A stretch of 64,000 bases of DNA. Origin: CAVYUC01 sp963783085. Its GTDB lineage: Bacteria > Bacteroidota > Bacteroidia > Bacteroidales > Prolixibacteraceae. The DNA is taken from NCBI GenBank assembly GCA_963783085.1, contig CAWAMJ010000018.1, positions 1-64,000 on the forward strand, given 5' to 3'. This document shows, in pieces, positions 43,251-53,900 of this stretch (position 1 is its first letter; every line of letters begins with the position of its first letter). Below the pieces are notes generated by a model that was given only the letters and a program-made list of their open reading frames with translations, was not told the origin of the DNA and did no database searches. A program made the translations under genes and the position numbers.

Positions 43251-44642
43251 ATGACATTAAAAATAGCTGCAGTTTGTTTGTTGGCAGGGATAATTTTTGC
43301 CGGCTGTAATTCTTCCTCAAAAAAAGAACAGAAATCCGGCGAGACCGAAATTTTGGCTGCCACGCCGCCAATGGGTTGGAACAGTTGGGATTGTTACGGT
43401 GTCGATGTAACCGAAAATCAGGTTAAAGCCAACGCGGATTACATGGCTGAAAAACTGAAGGATTCTGGCTGGGAATACATTGTGGTTGATTTGGGTTGGT
43501 ATCTTCCCCCGGAAGTCAGTATCCTTTCTTTTCAGCAGGAACAACCTCCTCAAAATGTAGATGTTAATGGCCGGCTGCTACCCGATGAACGTAAATTCCC
43601 TTCATCAATCGGAGGAAAAGGATTTAAACCGCTGGCCGATTACGTGCACAGCAGGGGTTTGAAATTCGGAATCCATATTATGCGCGGAATTCCGTGGCAG
43701 GCAGTCGAAAATAAAATATTAATAAAAGGCACCGATATTCATGCTGATATAATAGCTGATAAAAACGACACCTGCGTATGGTACGACGGGATGTACGGTG
43801 TGGATATGTCGAGACCGGGTGCGCAGGAATATTATAATTCACTGCTTGATTTATATGCCGAATGGGGTGTGGATTATATTAAAGCCGATGATATGTCGAG
43901 GCCGTATCACAGGAATGAGATTACTGCACTTCATAAAGCAATTCTGCATTGCGACCGTCCGATTGTTTTGAGCTTATCTCCGGGTGCTGCACCAATAGAT
44001 GAAGCTGAACATTTGCAAAAAAACGCCAATTTGTGGCGCGTTTCCAACGATTTCTGGGACGACTGGAAGTTCCTGAAACAGGCTTTTGTTTATGCTCGCT
44101 TGTGGCAGCCATACATTCAGCCCGGTTCCTGGCCTGATTCGGATATGCTGCCGCTTGGCAAACTCCGTAAAACTGGTTCCGACAGTTATGTGGCCGATCA
44201 TATAAATACGACTCCAGACAAAATTACCGACGAATACTCCCGGCTTTCGCAAACCGAACAAATTACTTTGATGTCATTTTGGTCCATTACTAAATCACCG
44301 TTGATGTTTGGTGGTAATTTGCCCGAAAATGATGCGTTCACTTTGAAATTGTTAACGAATGAAGATGTGCTGTACATTAATCAGCATTCGGTTGATAATA
44401 AAGAGTTGCGTTACGACGACAGTTATTCCGTCTGGACAGCCAAAGATCCAGGTTCTGATGCAACTTATATTGGATTGTTCAATACCGGTGAAAAACCAAA
44501 AGTTATTTCGCTGGCAACCAAAGAATTTGTCCGCGATGAGGAGTTGGAATTTTATGAATTGTGGAAAGGAACATCCATAAACGCAAAGGAAATCAATATT
44601 GAAATTCCGCCGCACGGTTCCAAATTATACCGGGTGAAATAA
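43251..44642 (+). CDS. GH27 lipoprotein glycosidase (alpha-galactosidase or beta-L-arabinopyranosidase)
   Basis: A 463-residue lipoprotein (lipobox LAGIIFAGC, Cys about residue 23). The family 27 barrel begins TPPMGWNSWDCYGVDVTE. The nucleophile is Asp213 in VDYIKADDMSRP, and the acid/base is likely in the SNDFWDDWKFL region. A C-terminal antiparallel beta domain ends the protein. GH27 contains alpha-galactosidases and beta-L-arabinopyranosidases, whose substrates differ only at C6; the araB-araD context suggests the second. It would act on the cell surface or in the periplasm. Confidence 0.9.
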   Translation: MTLKIAAVCLLAGIIFAGCNSSSKKEQKSGETEILAATPPMGWNSWDCYGVDVTENQVKANADYMAEKLKDSGWEYIVVDLGWYLPPEVSILSFQQEQPPQNVDVNGRLLPDERKFPSSIGGKGFKPLADYVHSRGLKFGIHIMRGIPWQAVENKILIKGTDIHADIIADKNDTCVWYDGMYGVDMSRPGAQEYYNSLLDLYAEWGVDYIKADDMSRPYHRNEITALHKAILHCDRPIVLSLSPGAAPIDEAEHLQKNANLWRVSNDFWDDWKFLKQAFVYARLWQPYIQPGSWPDSDMLPLGKLRKTGSDSYVADHINTTPDKITDEYSRLSQTEQITLMSFWSITKSPLMFGGNLPENDAFTLKLLTNEDVLYINQHSVDNKELRYDDSYSVWTAKDPGSDATYIGLFNTGEKPKVISLATKEFVRDEELEFYELWKGTSINAKEINIEIPPHGSKLYRVK

Positions 44643-44793
44643 TTTTTGCAAGTACTTTCTTTCGATGAAATTGTGTAGTTTTATTTCAAACCGGATTGGA
44701 GCCGGAGACTTCATACGCTTTGGAATAGCATCGCTTTTAACGTTCTGTAAACACGAAAATAAAAACGGAACCATCAGGGCAGTATAAAATTAT

Positions 44794-44826
44794 AAGAGGC
44801 CGCCCGAAAACCGGACAGCCTCTTTT
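44794..44826. terminator. Bidirectional terminator between GH27 and OmpA genes
   Basis: AAGAGGC / GCCTCTT stem with inner CCG/CGG pairing, followed by TTTT on the plus strand. It lies between two convergent genes. Confidence 0.7.
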
Positions 44827-44844
44827 GTATTATTCCGCTGTTAT

Positions 44845-46164
44845 TTATTTTCTAATTCGAACCGTTTCAAATTCCACCCTTCTGTTTAACTGCCTGTTAG
44901 CGCGCGATGTATTTGGCACTGCCGGTTTTGTTTCGCCATAATAGTTTGAACTAATATAGGCATTACTTACCCCTTTCGACAACAGGTATTTAACTACGGA
45001 TTCAGCACGGCGTTGTGAAAGACCCATGTTGTAGCGTTCAGTTCCAATGCTGTCAGTATGGCCGCCAACTTCAATTTCATATTCTTTACTTCCATCAATA
45101 TCCTCAACCAGTTCATCGAGTTTGGCTTTTCCTTCGTCTCTCAGGAACGATTTATCAAAATCAAAATATACATTTGGCACTTCAATGGTTTCCCAGGCAG
45201 GACAACCATCGTTGTCGACCGAACCAGGCTGGGTAGGACATCTGTCTTCACAGTCTATCACACCGTCCCCGTCGGAATCAAGCGGACAACCATTTACATC
45301 AACCGGGCAACCTTTGGGTGTATCCGGACATTTATCATCGGGATCCGCAACGCCGTCACCGTCAGAATCCGGACATCCGTTGAATTTAGCCAGGCCCGGA
45401 ACGTCCGGGCATTCATCATCTTTATCGGCAATACCGTCGCCATCCCTGTCAGGACAACCATTTAAACTGGCTGGCCCAGGTTCATCCGGACAATCATCTT
45501 TATAGTCTGCAACACCGTCGCCATCTCTGTCGAGAGGACAGCCATTTTCATCAACCTGAACTCCGGGAGGTGTGTCAGGACAATTATCTTTCCTGTCAGA
45601 AACGCCATCGCCGTCAGAATCCTTACCTGCGCCAAGTGCAAATTCGATTCCGCCAACTACTTTGAAATGATTATCCGTTACCGGCTGTTCGCCGGGAACG
45701 CCCTGGATATATCGCCAGCCTTCGATGCCTTTGATGTAACCAGCCTCCAGAAATAACGACACACTTTCTCCAATGGGGAACTTGCTTCCGATGCCGGCAT
45801 CAAAATTCACCCCGCCTTCGTGGTTGTCCCACAAATAACCAACTCCGCCAAAAAGGTAAGGCTGAACAGCGCTTTCTTCCTGTAAAATATATCCGTTGTA
45901 CAATTTGTACCTTAAATTAAGCGCTGAATTAACAATATCCCAGCCATCGTCACTAAAACCGGCGTTATTATTCCACATCAAATCGAATGATGGTGTTAAA
46001 TAACGACTTAAGTACAATTCTGACAAAAATGCCATTTCATTTTTTTCAAGATTGTTGAAAATTCCGGGGCCTAACCCAATTGCCCACTTTTTATCAGCAT
46101 TTTGGGAAAAGGCACTTCCAAAAATAAAAAATGCGAGAATAACGAGGAGTACAAATTTTTTCAT
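44845..46164 (-). CDS. OmpA-family protein with thrombospondin type-3 repeats
   Basis: A 439-residue outer-membrane protein: signal peptide (FVLLVILAFFIFGSAFS), an N-terminal beta-barrel (about 22-190), then five calcium-binding thrombospondin type-3 repeats (DSDGDGVSDRKDNCPDTPPG and similar, about 195-320), and a C-terminal OmpA domain (about 330-435) with VGGHTDSIGTERYNMGLSQR, which binds peptidoglycan. It ties outer membrane to cell wall. The layout is typical of Bacteroidota major porin-like proteins. Confidence 0.95.
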   Translation of the reverse strand: MKKFVLLVILAFFIFGSAFSQNADKKWAIGLGPGIFNNLEKNEMAFLSELYLSRYLTPSFDLMWNNNAGFSDDGWDIVNSALNLRYKLYNGYILQEESAVQPYLFGGVGYLWDNHEGGVNFDAGIGSKFPIGESVSLFLEAGYIKGIEGWRYIQGVPGEQPVTDNHFKVVGGIEFALGAGKDSDGDGVSDRKDNCPDTPPGVQVDENGCPLDRDGDGVADYKDDCPDEPGPASLNGCPDRDGDGIADKDDECPDVPGLAKFNGCPDSDGDGVADPDDKCPDTPKGCPVDVNGCPLDSDGDGVIDCEDRCPTQPGSVDNDGCPAWETIEVPNVYFDFDKSFLRDEGKAKLDELVEDIDGSKEYEIEVGGHTDSIGTERYNMGLSQRRAESVVKYLLSKGVSNAYISSNYYGETKPAVPNTSRANRQLNRRVEFETVRIRK

Positions 46165-46338
46165 AGCGTATAGTTTAATATTCTTTTAAAAATTCTACCT
46201 AAAGTTTCACTGCCAATTAAAGTTTAGTACCAATTTATACCTTTCCAAACGGCGTATAAACTGAAAAGTTTAACTTTGCAGTAGTTTTTTTAACAAATTT
46301 AAGCAATTCTTTCATACATAAGTATAATTTAAAAAATA

Positions 46339-46875
46339 TTGTACGCTGTTGTTGATATAGAAACTACCGGAAGTAATTACCGTTTCGGACAAATTACTGA
46401 AATTGCCATAATACAGCATAACGGTTCCTGTGTTACAGATTCATATTCAACGCTTATTAAGCCTGATATGGATGTTCCGTATTTTATAACCGATTTGACC
46501 GGGATAACCAACGAAATGTTAACAAATGCACCGAAATTTTACGAGGTAGCGAAAAAGATAGTGGAATTAACCGCAGGCCGGATTTTTGTCGCACATAACG
46601 TTCGTTTCGATTACCAGTTTCTGAGGGAAGAATTTAAGCGGTTGGGCTATAATTTTTATCGAAAACAGTTATGTACTGTCAAACTTTCCCGAAAATTAAT
46701 TCCGGGACATCCATCGTATTCGCTTGGCAAAATTTGTTCAGATTTGGGAATAGAAATAAACGGCAGGCATCGCGCAGCCGGCGATGCTCTTGCCACTGTA
46801 AAGCTTTTTGAAATTCTTTTGGAAAAGAACGAATTGCAGAAACAAAAGGAGTCGCAGAATTACCGGTTATTCTGA
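46339..46875 (+). CDS. DnaQ-family 3'-5' exonuclease
   Basis: A 178-residue DEDDh exonuclease resembling the epsilon subunit of DNA polymerase III. Exo I is YAVVDIETTG, Exo II FVAHNVRFDYQFL and Exo III HRAAGDALATVKL. The start is a TTG at 46339 by homology, because the conserved motif begins at once and no ATG is available. In many Bacteroidota this domain is fused to a UvrC-like GIY-YIG nuclease; here it is not. It overlaps the end of the convergent DUF5606 gene by 9 bp. Confidence 0.88.
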   Translation: MYAVVDIETTGSNYRFGQITEIAIIQHNGSCVTDSYSTLIKPDMDVPYFITDLTGITNEMLTNAPKFYEVAKKIVELTAGRIFVAHNVRFDYQFLREEFKRLGYNFYRKQLCTVKLSRKLIPGHPSYSLGKICSDLGIEINGRHRAAGDALATVKLFEILLEKNELQKQKESQNYRLF

Positions 46876-47313
46876 TTCTTTCGATTCGTTTTCAGCATTT
46901 TCGTTGCCGGTTTCCTTTTCCTCTTCCTCCTCCGTAAAATCGAGCATTTCCTTCTCCTGAAGAATATTGTACCAAAGCATCACCTTTTTAATGTCGGAAA
47001 CATACACCCTGTCCTTGTCGTAATCAGGGAGAATTTCTTCAAAGTAGGTTTTCAATTCGTTTGCCGATGATTTATGGCTGATTGTTTTTCCACCATCTTC
47101 CTTTTCATAGATAGCTTTGAAAATATCTTTTAACGGCACATCTTCAGTGTCAGTATAGATGGCAATATCTTCAAGCGCCGAAATTCTGGAAGTTGAATAA
47201 GCCGGCATTCTTTTACCTGTATCCAGCGATTCAACGATGATACTGTTTTTTGATTCGGTTATCATTTTAAATAAACCGGATTGACCTGAGATTGCTAATA
47301 TTCCTTTTAACAT
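46867..47313 (-). CDS. DUF5606-family protein
   Basis: A 148-residue cytoplasmic protein. MLKGILAISGQSGLFKMIT and IVESLDTGKRMPAYSTSRIS are the recognisable N-terminus of this Bacteroidota-specific family. The C-terminal 30 residues are almost all acidic (EEEEEKETGNENAENESK). The N-terminal 60 residues look like a small beta-domain. Function unknown; it lies 53 bp downstream of the TonB receptor on the same strand. Confidence 0.85.
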   Translation of the reverse strand: MLKGILAISGQSGLFKMITESKNSIIVESLDTGKRMPAYSTSRISALEDIAIYTDTEDVPLKDIFKAIYEKEDGGKTISHKSSANELKTYFEEILPDYDKDRVYVSDIKKVMLWYNILQEKEMLDFTEEEEEKETGNENAENESKESE

Positions 47314-47366
47314 GACTTATTTTTTCTGGCGAATATACAATTTTTGCAATACCGGTAAAACAATCT

Positions 47367-49388
47367 TTAGTTAAAATCAAGTTTATATGAAATTCCTGTT
47401 TTTAACCATCTGCCTGGTTGAATAACATTTCCAACGTCATAATATTTCCTGTCGAAAATATTATTGGCTGAAATAAAAATGCTTATATTTTTATACTTGT
47501 AACTCACTTTTCCGTCGAACAGCCAAAACGGAGCATATTGCTTTTCTTTGCCCCAGTTATTCGAAACGTACTCGGTGAAAGTGCCCTCCCTGTCCTGATA
47601 TGTTACTCCAAAATAAATCAACAGATTTTTACTCAGTTCCTGGTTTACAGTGATTACAAGCTTGTTTTTTAAATTATCGAGTACATACTGCGATATAAAA
47701 TCCTGGCTAATCTTTTCGAGGTTGTTATTGAAATAACTAATGGAAATTTTTTCAGGAAAATGATTTCCGGCTAAATCCTTCAAATTAAACTGAATTCGGA
47801 ATTCAGTTCCGAAACTTTTCAAACGGGTAAGGTTTCGGGGTTGCCAAATTTCGCCGCTTTCCATTTTCACCCAGTCGATGATGTTTTTACCGTTTTGATA
47901 AAAAACAACCAAATGGCCCTGAATAAACTGCCTGTTTAATTTTATCCCACCTTCAACAGACGCTGATTTTTCCGGTTTTAAATCAGGATTTCCAATATTG
48001 GTGGGCCCGGAATAATACAGATCAGTAAAAGTTGGCATTCGAAGTGAGGAATTGAACGATGAATAAATTTTTAGTCCGGTAAATAACTGGTGGCTTATTT
48101 CAATTCCCGGAAAAACATTCAACCCTGTGGTGTTTTCTGAAATATGGTTCGCCATTAATCCTCCGGTAACGGTTAATCCCCTGCGATAATAAGCATGTTC
48201 TAAAAATAGTGAGGTTGTGTTCCTTGATTTCGATTTCGTGAAAAATGCATCCTCTCCCGGCACTTTTACGGGAGATTGTATTTCTTCCCCGAGTACATTG
48301 CTCAAAATATTCTCTGAACGCCATTCTGCGCCCAAAGATGTTTTCCCCAAACTCCACTGAACCCAGGAGTTGAGATTGGCCCCAAAAACATCTGTTCGGT
48401 GGTAATTATGTGAAGTGTACCAGTCAGGCGCTTCTTTTCTGAACAATTCAAATTTATCACGATGCCTTCGCCAGTAAATTGCAGGCGTAAAATGAAGAGC
48501 AGACGTTGATTCCCATTTCGCCGATGAAAAATAGGTTTTGGTTTGTTCGTACTGGTTTGGATAAACGGGCGTATAAAAACTGTTGGCGCCAAATCCCTTT
48601 TCAGAATAACCCAATTGGAATACAAAAGTCCCTTTTTCAGATTCCAAAAGGCTGGAGTAAAAAGCGTCAGAGACTGCGAAATCGGTATTTTCGATATATC
48701 CTGATGAACTTTTTCTTCCCGCCGAAAGAAAATGCCCCAGTTTTCCGGTAAAAAATCCGGTTGAAGCATTTGCATTAAAATAACGATGACTGCCACCACC
48801 GATGTTTAGTGATAATTTTTCGGAACCCGGTTTTTTAGTTACGATGTTTATTGCGCCGGAAAAAGCGTTTGGGCCGTAAACTCTGGCCGCCGGACCTTCG
48901 AGCACTTCAATGCGCTGAATTTGATTTAAACTAACCGGTAAATTAAAGTTGTGATGGCCGGTTTGGGGGTCGGAAATGTTAATACCGTTCAGAAGGATAA
49001 TTGTTTGATCGAATGTTCCGCCGCGGATGCTTACATCGGTCTGGACACCTTCGGCGCCGCGCTGCCGTACGTCTACACCGGCAACATATTCGAGCAAATC
49101 CTGCACGTTTTGCACCGGCGCCGCCTCAATTTCTTTTGAACCGACCACGGTAACAATTCGCGCTATCTGCGAATATAAAGCAGGCGAACGCCGGGCACTG
49201 ACTTCAATTTCTTCGAGATCATATTTCATTTTTATTCCGGTTGAATCCTGTTCGGAAGCAATCACCAATACCGGCGCCGACAGAAAATAAATCACTGGTA
49301 AAACCGAGATTACAACCACTTTTTTTATCGTGCTGTATACTGAATAACTCTTTCGTCTCCATTTGGCGAATATCAAAATTTCAGGCAT
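47367..49388 (-). CDS. TonB-dependent receptor, BtuB-like
   Basis: A 673-residue outer-membrane receptor. A signal peptide (VVVISVLPVIYFLSAPVLVI) is followed directly by the plug domain without a carboxypeptidase-like beta domain: EIEVSARRSPALYSQIARIV, VQNVQDLLEYVAGVDVRQRG, DVSIRGGTFDQTIILLNGIN and VLEGPAARVYGPNAFSGAIN. The 22-strand barrel ends in an aromatic C-terminal strand (GISYKLDF). It resembles vitamin B12 receptors, but no cobalamin riboswitch is seen upstream, so the ligand is open. Confidence 0.92.
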   Translation of the reverse strand: MPEILIFAKWRRKSYSVYSTIKKVVVISVLPVIYFLSAPVLVIASEQDSTGIKMKYDLEEIEVSARRSPALYSQIARIVTVVGSKEIEAAPVQNVQDLLEYVAGVDVRQRGAEGVQTDVSIRGGTFDQTIILLNGINISDPQTGHHNFNLPVSLNQIQRIEVLEGPAARVYGPNAFSGAINIVTKKPGSEKLSLNIGGGSHRYFNANASTGFFTGKLGHFLSAGRKSSSGYIENTDFAVSDAFYSSLLESEKGTFVFQLGYSEKGFGANSFYTPVYPNQYEQTKTYFSSAKWESTSALHFTPAIYWRRHRDKFELFRKEAPDWYTSHNYHRTDVFGANLNSWVQWSLGKTSLGAEWRSENILSNVLGEEIQSPVKVPGEDAFFTKSKSRNTTSLFLEHAYYRRGLTVTGGLMANHISENTTGLNVFPGIEISHQLFTGLKIYSSFNSSLRMPTFTDLYYSGPTNIGNPDLKPEKSASVEGGIKLNRQFIQGHLVVFYQNGKNIIDWVKMESGEIWQPRNLTRLKSFGTEFRIQFNLKDLAGNHFPEKISISYFNNNLEKISQDFISQYVLDNLKNKLVITVNQELSKNLLIYFGVTYQDREGTFTEYVSNNWGKEKQYAPFWLFDGKVSYKYKNISIFISANNIFDRKYYDVGNVIQPGRWLKTGISYKLDFN

Positions 49389-49645
49389 AGCGTTTATTTA
49401 AATTCATACATTCTTTCAAGTTGTTCGAAAATTGAGCCGCAAAGATATAATTTGAAATTTAAACCGAATGGTTTGCAACATTCTGTTTAGACTCGTCGTA
49501 ATTTATTTAAACACACTTTATTAACCAGTAAAATGGTAAATGAACAAATGTATATTGACATTCTTTATCAAGAATTTTTATTAAGCATAGAAAAAATCAA
49601 CCGGCAAAAGAGTTTAAAATGCTTTTAAAAAAAATTATTCCGCCT
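49389..49645. other. Divergent intergenic region
   Basis: A gap between the TonB receptor and the ECF sigma gene. No gene, riboswitch-like fold or terminator is evident. Confidence 0.5.
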
Positions 49646-49653
49646 TATATTTG
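49646..49653 (+). promoter_or_regulatory. Probable -7 element of ECF sigma gene
   Basis: TATATTTG matches TAnnTTTG, 43 bp before the start codon. A -33 TTTG is not clear. Confidence 0.5.
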
Positions 49654-49696
49654 TTTAGACAAATTAAAAATAACGCCATTTTAAAATTAAAACGCC

Positions 49697-50206
49697 ATGA
49701 CTCAAATTCAATTTAACAACGCACTACTTAGTTTAAAAGACAAGTTGCATTATTATGCATTGAGTTTAACCTCCGACACTGAAAGGGCTAACGACCTTCT
49801 TCAGGAAACGATGTTGAAAGCTTTGATGTATCGGGATAAATTTACGCAAAACACCAATTTCAAAGCATGGATTTACACCATCATGAAAAACACTTTCATC
49901 AATGATTACAGGAGAAGTGTAAAAACAAAAAACACTTTCGATTATTCGAACAACGACTTTCACCTGTTATTTTCGAAAGACAAAGTTTATCCTGCTCCCG
50001 ATTCTTTTTACAGTTCAAAAGAAATTCATGCAAGTATTGAAGCGCTGGAAGATGATTACAAAGTTCCTTTCACCATGTTTCTGGAAGGTTACAAGTACAA
50101 GGAAATAGCTGAAAAACTGAATTTGCCGCTGGGAACAGTAAAAAGCCGTATTTTCTTTACCAGGAAAAAACTTGAAAAATCGTTGCATGAATTTGCCACC
50201 AACTGA
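49697..50206 (+). CDS. ECF-family RNA polymerase sigma factor
   Basis: A 169-residue sigma factor of a type conserved in Bacteroidota. Region 2 covers about residues 10-75 (NDLLQETMLKALMYRDKF and NFKAWIYTIMKNTFINDYRR) and region 4 about 110-165 (YKEIAEKLNLPLGTVKSRIF). No anti-sigma gene is adjacent, unlike the factor at 11832. A strong terminator follows, so it is monocistronic. The regulon is not visible here. Confidence 0.92.
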   Translation: MTQIQFNNALLSLKDKLHYYALSLTSDTERANDLLQETMLKALMYRDKFTQNTNFKAWIYTIMKNTFINDYRRSVKTKNTFDYSNNDFHLLFSKDKVYPAPDSFYSSKEIHASIEALEDDYKVPFTMFLEGYKYKEIAEKLNLPLGTVKSRIFFTRKKLEKSLHEFATN

Positions 50207-50239
50207 TTCGAAAAAATAAAAAAAAAAACAAATTCTGTA

Positions 50240-50268
50240 AAAGATCTTCATCCCGGAGGTCTTTTTTT
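50240..50268 (+). terminator. Intrinsic terminator after ECF sigma gene
   Basis: Stem AAGATCTTC / GGAGGTCTT (9 pairs including G-T) with loop ATCCC and a run of eight T. Confidence 0.85.
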
Positions 50269-50301
50269 TGTTTTATTACACAGAACAAAAAAATATCTGA
50301 C

Positions 50302-50853
50302 ATGGAGAAAATAGTGGTTCCTTTAGCTGAAGGCTTTGAAGAAATTGAAGCAGTAAGTATCATCGACGTTTTACGAAGGGCGGAATTTGATGTAATAATT
50401 GCATCTGTAACCGGAAATACGGTAGTCACCGGTTCGCATAAAATTAAAGTGACGAGCGATCTGCTTTTCAATGAGGTAAATTTCAGTGAAGTTGACATGT
50501 TCGTACTTCCGGGGGGGATGCCAGGTGCAGAAAACCTGAAAAAACACGAAGGCCTTCGCAGGAAACTCACTGAATTTAACAAGAACAAAAAACCACTGGC
50601 AGCGATATGCGCGGCGCCGATAGTTTTGGGAGATTTGGGTATCCTTGAAAATAAAACGGCTACCTGCTACCCTGGTTACGAAGATGGTTTGAAAGGTGCG
50701 AACGTAACCGACGGGAGCGTTGAGCACGACGGAAACATTATTACAGGCCGCGGCGCTGGTGTAGCCGTGAAATTCGCTTTGAAAATTGTGGAGGTTCACA
50801 AAGGAAAACAATTCGCTGAAAAACTGGCGGAAAAAATGGTGGTTGAAAAATAA
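50302..50853 (+). CDS. DJ-1/PfpI family protein (YajL-like)
   Basis: A 183-residue class I glutamine-amidotransferase-like protein. The N-terminus MEKIVVPLAEGFEEIEAVSI and the elbow PLAAICAAPIVLGDLGI carrying the conserved reactive Cys are diagnostic of the DJ-1/YajL branch. FVLPGGMPGAENLKKH is also conserved. Members are stress-related and are proposed to act as deglycases, glyoxalases or chaperones; the activity is debated. It is a single gene between a terminator and purL. Confidence 0.93.
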   Translation: MEKIVVPLAEGFEEIEAVSIIDVLRRAEFDVIIASVTGNTVVTGSHKIKVTSDLLFNEVNFSEVDMFVLPGGMPGAENLKKHEGLRRKLTEFNKNKKPLAAICAAPIVLGDLGILENKTATCYPGYEDGLKGANVTDGSVEHDGNIITGRGAGVAVKFALKIVEVHKGKQFAEKLAEKMVVEK

Positions 50854-50902
50854 TTCCCCATTGGCGGGAGTTATACGCCAACCATCAAAGAACCCGCAAC
50901 AT

Positions 50903-53900
50903 TCATTTTTTGTTGCGTTCGTTTATCCAGTTCCGCGCATTTACAAACGCCTGAATCCACGGTGCAACTTCGTCATTTTTTCTGCCAGCGGGATAATTGG
51001 CCCATTGCCAGGGTTTGAACGCCCGCTCGAGGTGCGGCATCATAGCCAGGTGCCGCCCATCGCCGGAACAAATGGCAGCTGCGGCAAAATGTGAACCGTT
51101 CGGATTAGCCGGATATTCATCGTGACTATACTTCATTGGAATGTGATATTCGAGTTCATTAAACGGCAGGTAGAATTTTCCTTCTCCATGCGCCACCCAG
51201 ATTCCCAGTTTCATGCCGGTCATATTTCCCAGCATCACCGAACTGTTTTCCAGGATGTCAACATTCAGGAATGCCGATTCAAATTTATGCGATTCGTTGT
51301 GCAGCATCTTTGGTTTGATGCTGTGTTCCGGGTAAACCAAATCGAGTTCCACCATTAACTGACAGCCATTGCAAACCCCGAGGCTCAGCGTGTTATTGCG
51401 TTTGTAGAAATTTTCCAATGCAACACGTGCTTTTTCGTTGTATTTAAATGCACCGGCCCAACCTTTTGCCGATCCCAGTACGTCGGAGTTGGAAAAGCCG
51501 CCCACAAATACAATCATGTTCAAATCTTCCAGTGTTTCGCGGCCTGAAATCAAATCAGTCATGTGCACGTCTTTCACGTCCATTCCGGCCAGATACATTG
51601 CATAAGCCATTTCACGATCGCCATTCACTCCTTTTTCCCGGATAATTGCGACTTTAATCCCAGTGGGTTTTCTCCGGTTTAAATCGATTCCGAAATCTGC
51701 AGCTTTCCCTGAAAAATCAAGAAAATCGTATCCGAGTTCGATTCTTTTATAATTTTTGAAGCGTTCAAGCGCAAGTTCATTTCCGCTTTGTTTCCGGTCG
51801 AGAAGATACGACGTTTTAAACCACAAATCGCGAAGTGTGTTTATATCAAAATTAGTTTCAAACCCGCCATTTTTTATGCGTAATTCCCGATCCTGGGCAG
51901 CAGAACCAAGCAACAGGAATTTTACATTGTTTTCAGCGAGCTGTTTTTTCACTTCATTGTTGCTGGCACATTGAATCACAATTCCCGGATTTTCGGCGAA
52001 CAGGATTTTTGCTGTATCATTCTCTTCAAACCCGGACAGATCCACTACCAATCCGCCTTCGTTACTGCTGAAACACATCTCAAGCAACGTTGTGATCAAA
52101 CCACCCGACCCAATATCATGACCGGCAAGAATTAAATCCTGTTCGATTAGTTTTTGGATAGAGTTAAATGCCTGCACAAATTTTTCGGGACTGGCGACAG
52201 TTGGCGCATTTTTTCCGATTTTGTTTATCGACTGCGCAAAAGCGCTGCCTCCAGGCGCACGCTCTGAAAATGAAAAATCGATAAAAAGAATTTCTTTTGA
52301 TTCGTCGTTCACCAAAACAGGTTCCACCACTTTTTTTACATCCGAAACTTCTGCCGACGCAGAAATAATAACGGTACCGGGGGCGTAAACCACGTCGTCG
52401 TTGTATTTTTGAGTCATCGACATGGAGTCTTTCCCGGTGGGGATGTTAATTCCCAGTGCGCAGGCAAAATCGCTGGCTGCTTCAACGGCTTTGTAAATCC
52501 GGGCATTTTCACCGGGATTTTTAGCGGGCCACATCCAGTTGGCGCTTAATGAGATTCCGCGAATATGATCAGTCAGCGGCGCCCATATAATATTCGTCAG
52601 CGCTTCTGCAATCGACAAAACTGAACCGTTTGCCGCATTCACCATTCCTGCCACCGGCGCATGGCCGATTGATGTGGCTACTCCCGCTCTCCCCTGATAA
52701 TCAAGCGCAATTACGCCCACATTATTCAGCGGTAACTGCAGTTTTCCGGCACATTGTTGTTTGGCAATCCTGCCGGTTACCGAACGGTCGACTTTATTGG
52801 TGAGCCAGTCTTTGCAGGCCACCGATTCCAACTGGATCAGGTTTTCAACCAAAACTTCGAGATTGTCAGTATCATATTCCAGTTCCTGAAAACCGGCCTC
52901 CAAAGCAGTATCTTCCAAAACAGTTTTAGGAGGATTTCCAAACATGTAGCCGAGCTGCCAGTCGATGGGTTTTTCACCGGTTTCGGAATTTTCAAATGTG
53001 AACTGCATGTCGCCTGTCGCGTCGCCAATTTCATACATTGGCGCCCGTTCGCGTTCTGCAATCTTCCGCAGCAACTCCACATGAACCGGTTTCATCACCA
53101 GGCCCATTCGTTCCTGCGATTCGTTCCCGATGATTTCTTTTTGGGAAAGTGTTGGATCGCCAACCGGCAATTTTGCAGTGTCAATTTTTCCGCCGGTGGA
53201 TTCCACCAATTCCGAAAGGCAATTCAAGTGCCCCCCTGCCCCATGATCATGAATGGAAATAATTGGATTTTCGTCGGATTCGCCCAACGCGCGAATGGCA
53301 TTGTACACCCGTTTTTGCATCTCAGGGTTGGCACGTTGTACAGCATTCAGTTCGATTGAATTTTTAAACTCGCCGGTTGCCACCGAGGAAACAGCGCCGC
53401 CGCCCATTCCGATGCGGTAATTATCACCGCCCAACAGAACAACTTTATCGCCTTTCTCAGGTTCGTCCTTCAAACTGTATTCTTTATTTCCGTATCCGAT
53501 TCCACCGGCAAGCATAACCACTTTGTCATAGCCGTATTTTTTCTGATTCTCGAAATGTTCAAATGTTAAAACCGATCCGGCGATTAGCGGCTGTCCAAAT
53601 TTATTCCCAAAGTCGCTTGCACCGTTTGATGCTTTTATCAGGATTTCTTCGGGGCTTTGGTACAGCCAATCGCGCTCTTCTGTCGACTGTTCCCAGATGC
53701 GCTGCGATTCGGTCCGTGGATAAGATGTCATATAAACCGCAGTTCCTGCAATTGGAAAGCTACCTTTTCCGCCGGCTATCCGGTCGCGAATTTCACCGCC
53801 GGTTCCGGTTGAAGCCCCGTTAAATGGCTCTACTGTTGTGGGAAAATTGTGTGTTTCAGCTTTCAGTGATAAAACAAGTTCTTTGTCTTTCACTTCAAAG

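Noticed and set aside
45047..45505. Plus-strand ORFs inside the OmpA gene
   Set aside because: They are shadow frames of the repetitive TSP3 region on the minus strand.
49389..49696. Cobalamin riboswitch upstream of the BtuB-like receptor
   Set aside because: No B12-box-like or multi-stem structure could be seen in this gap.
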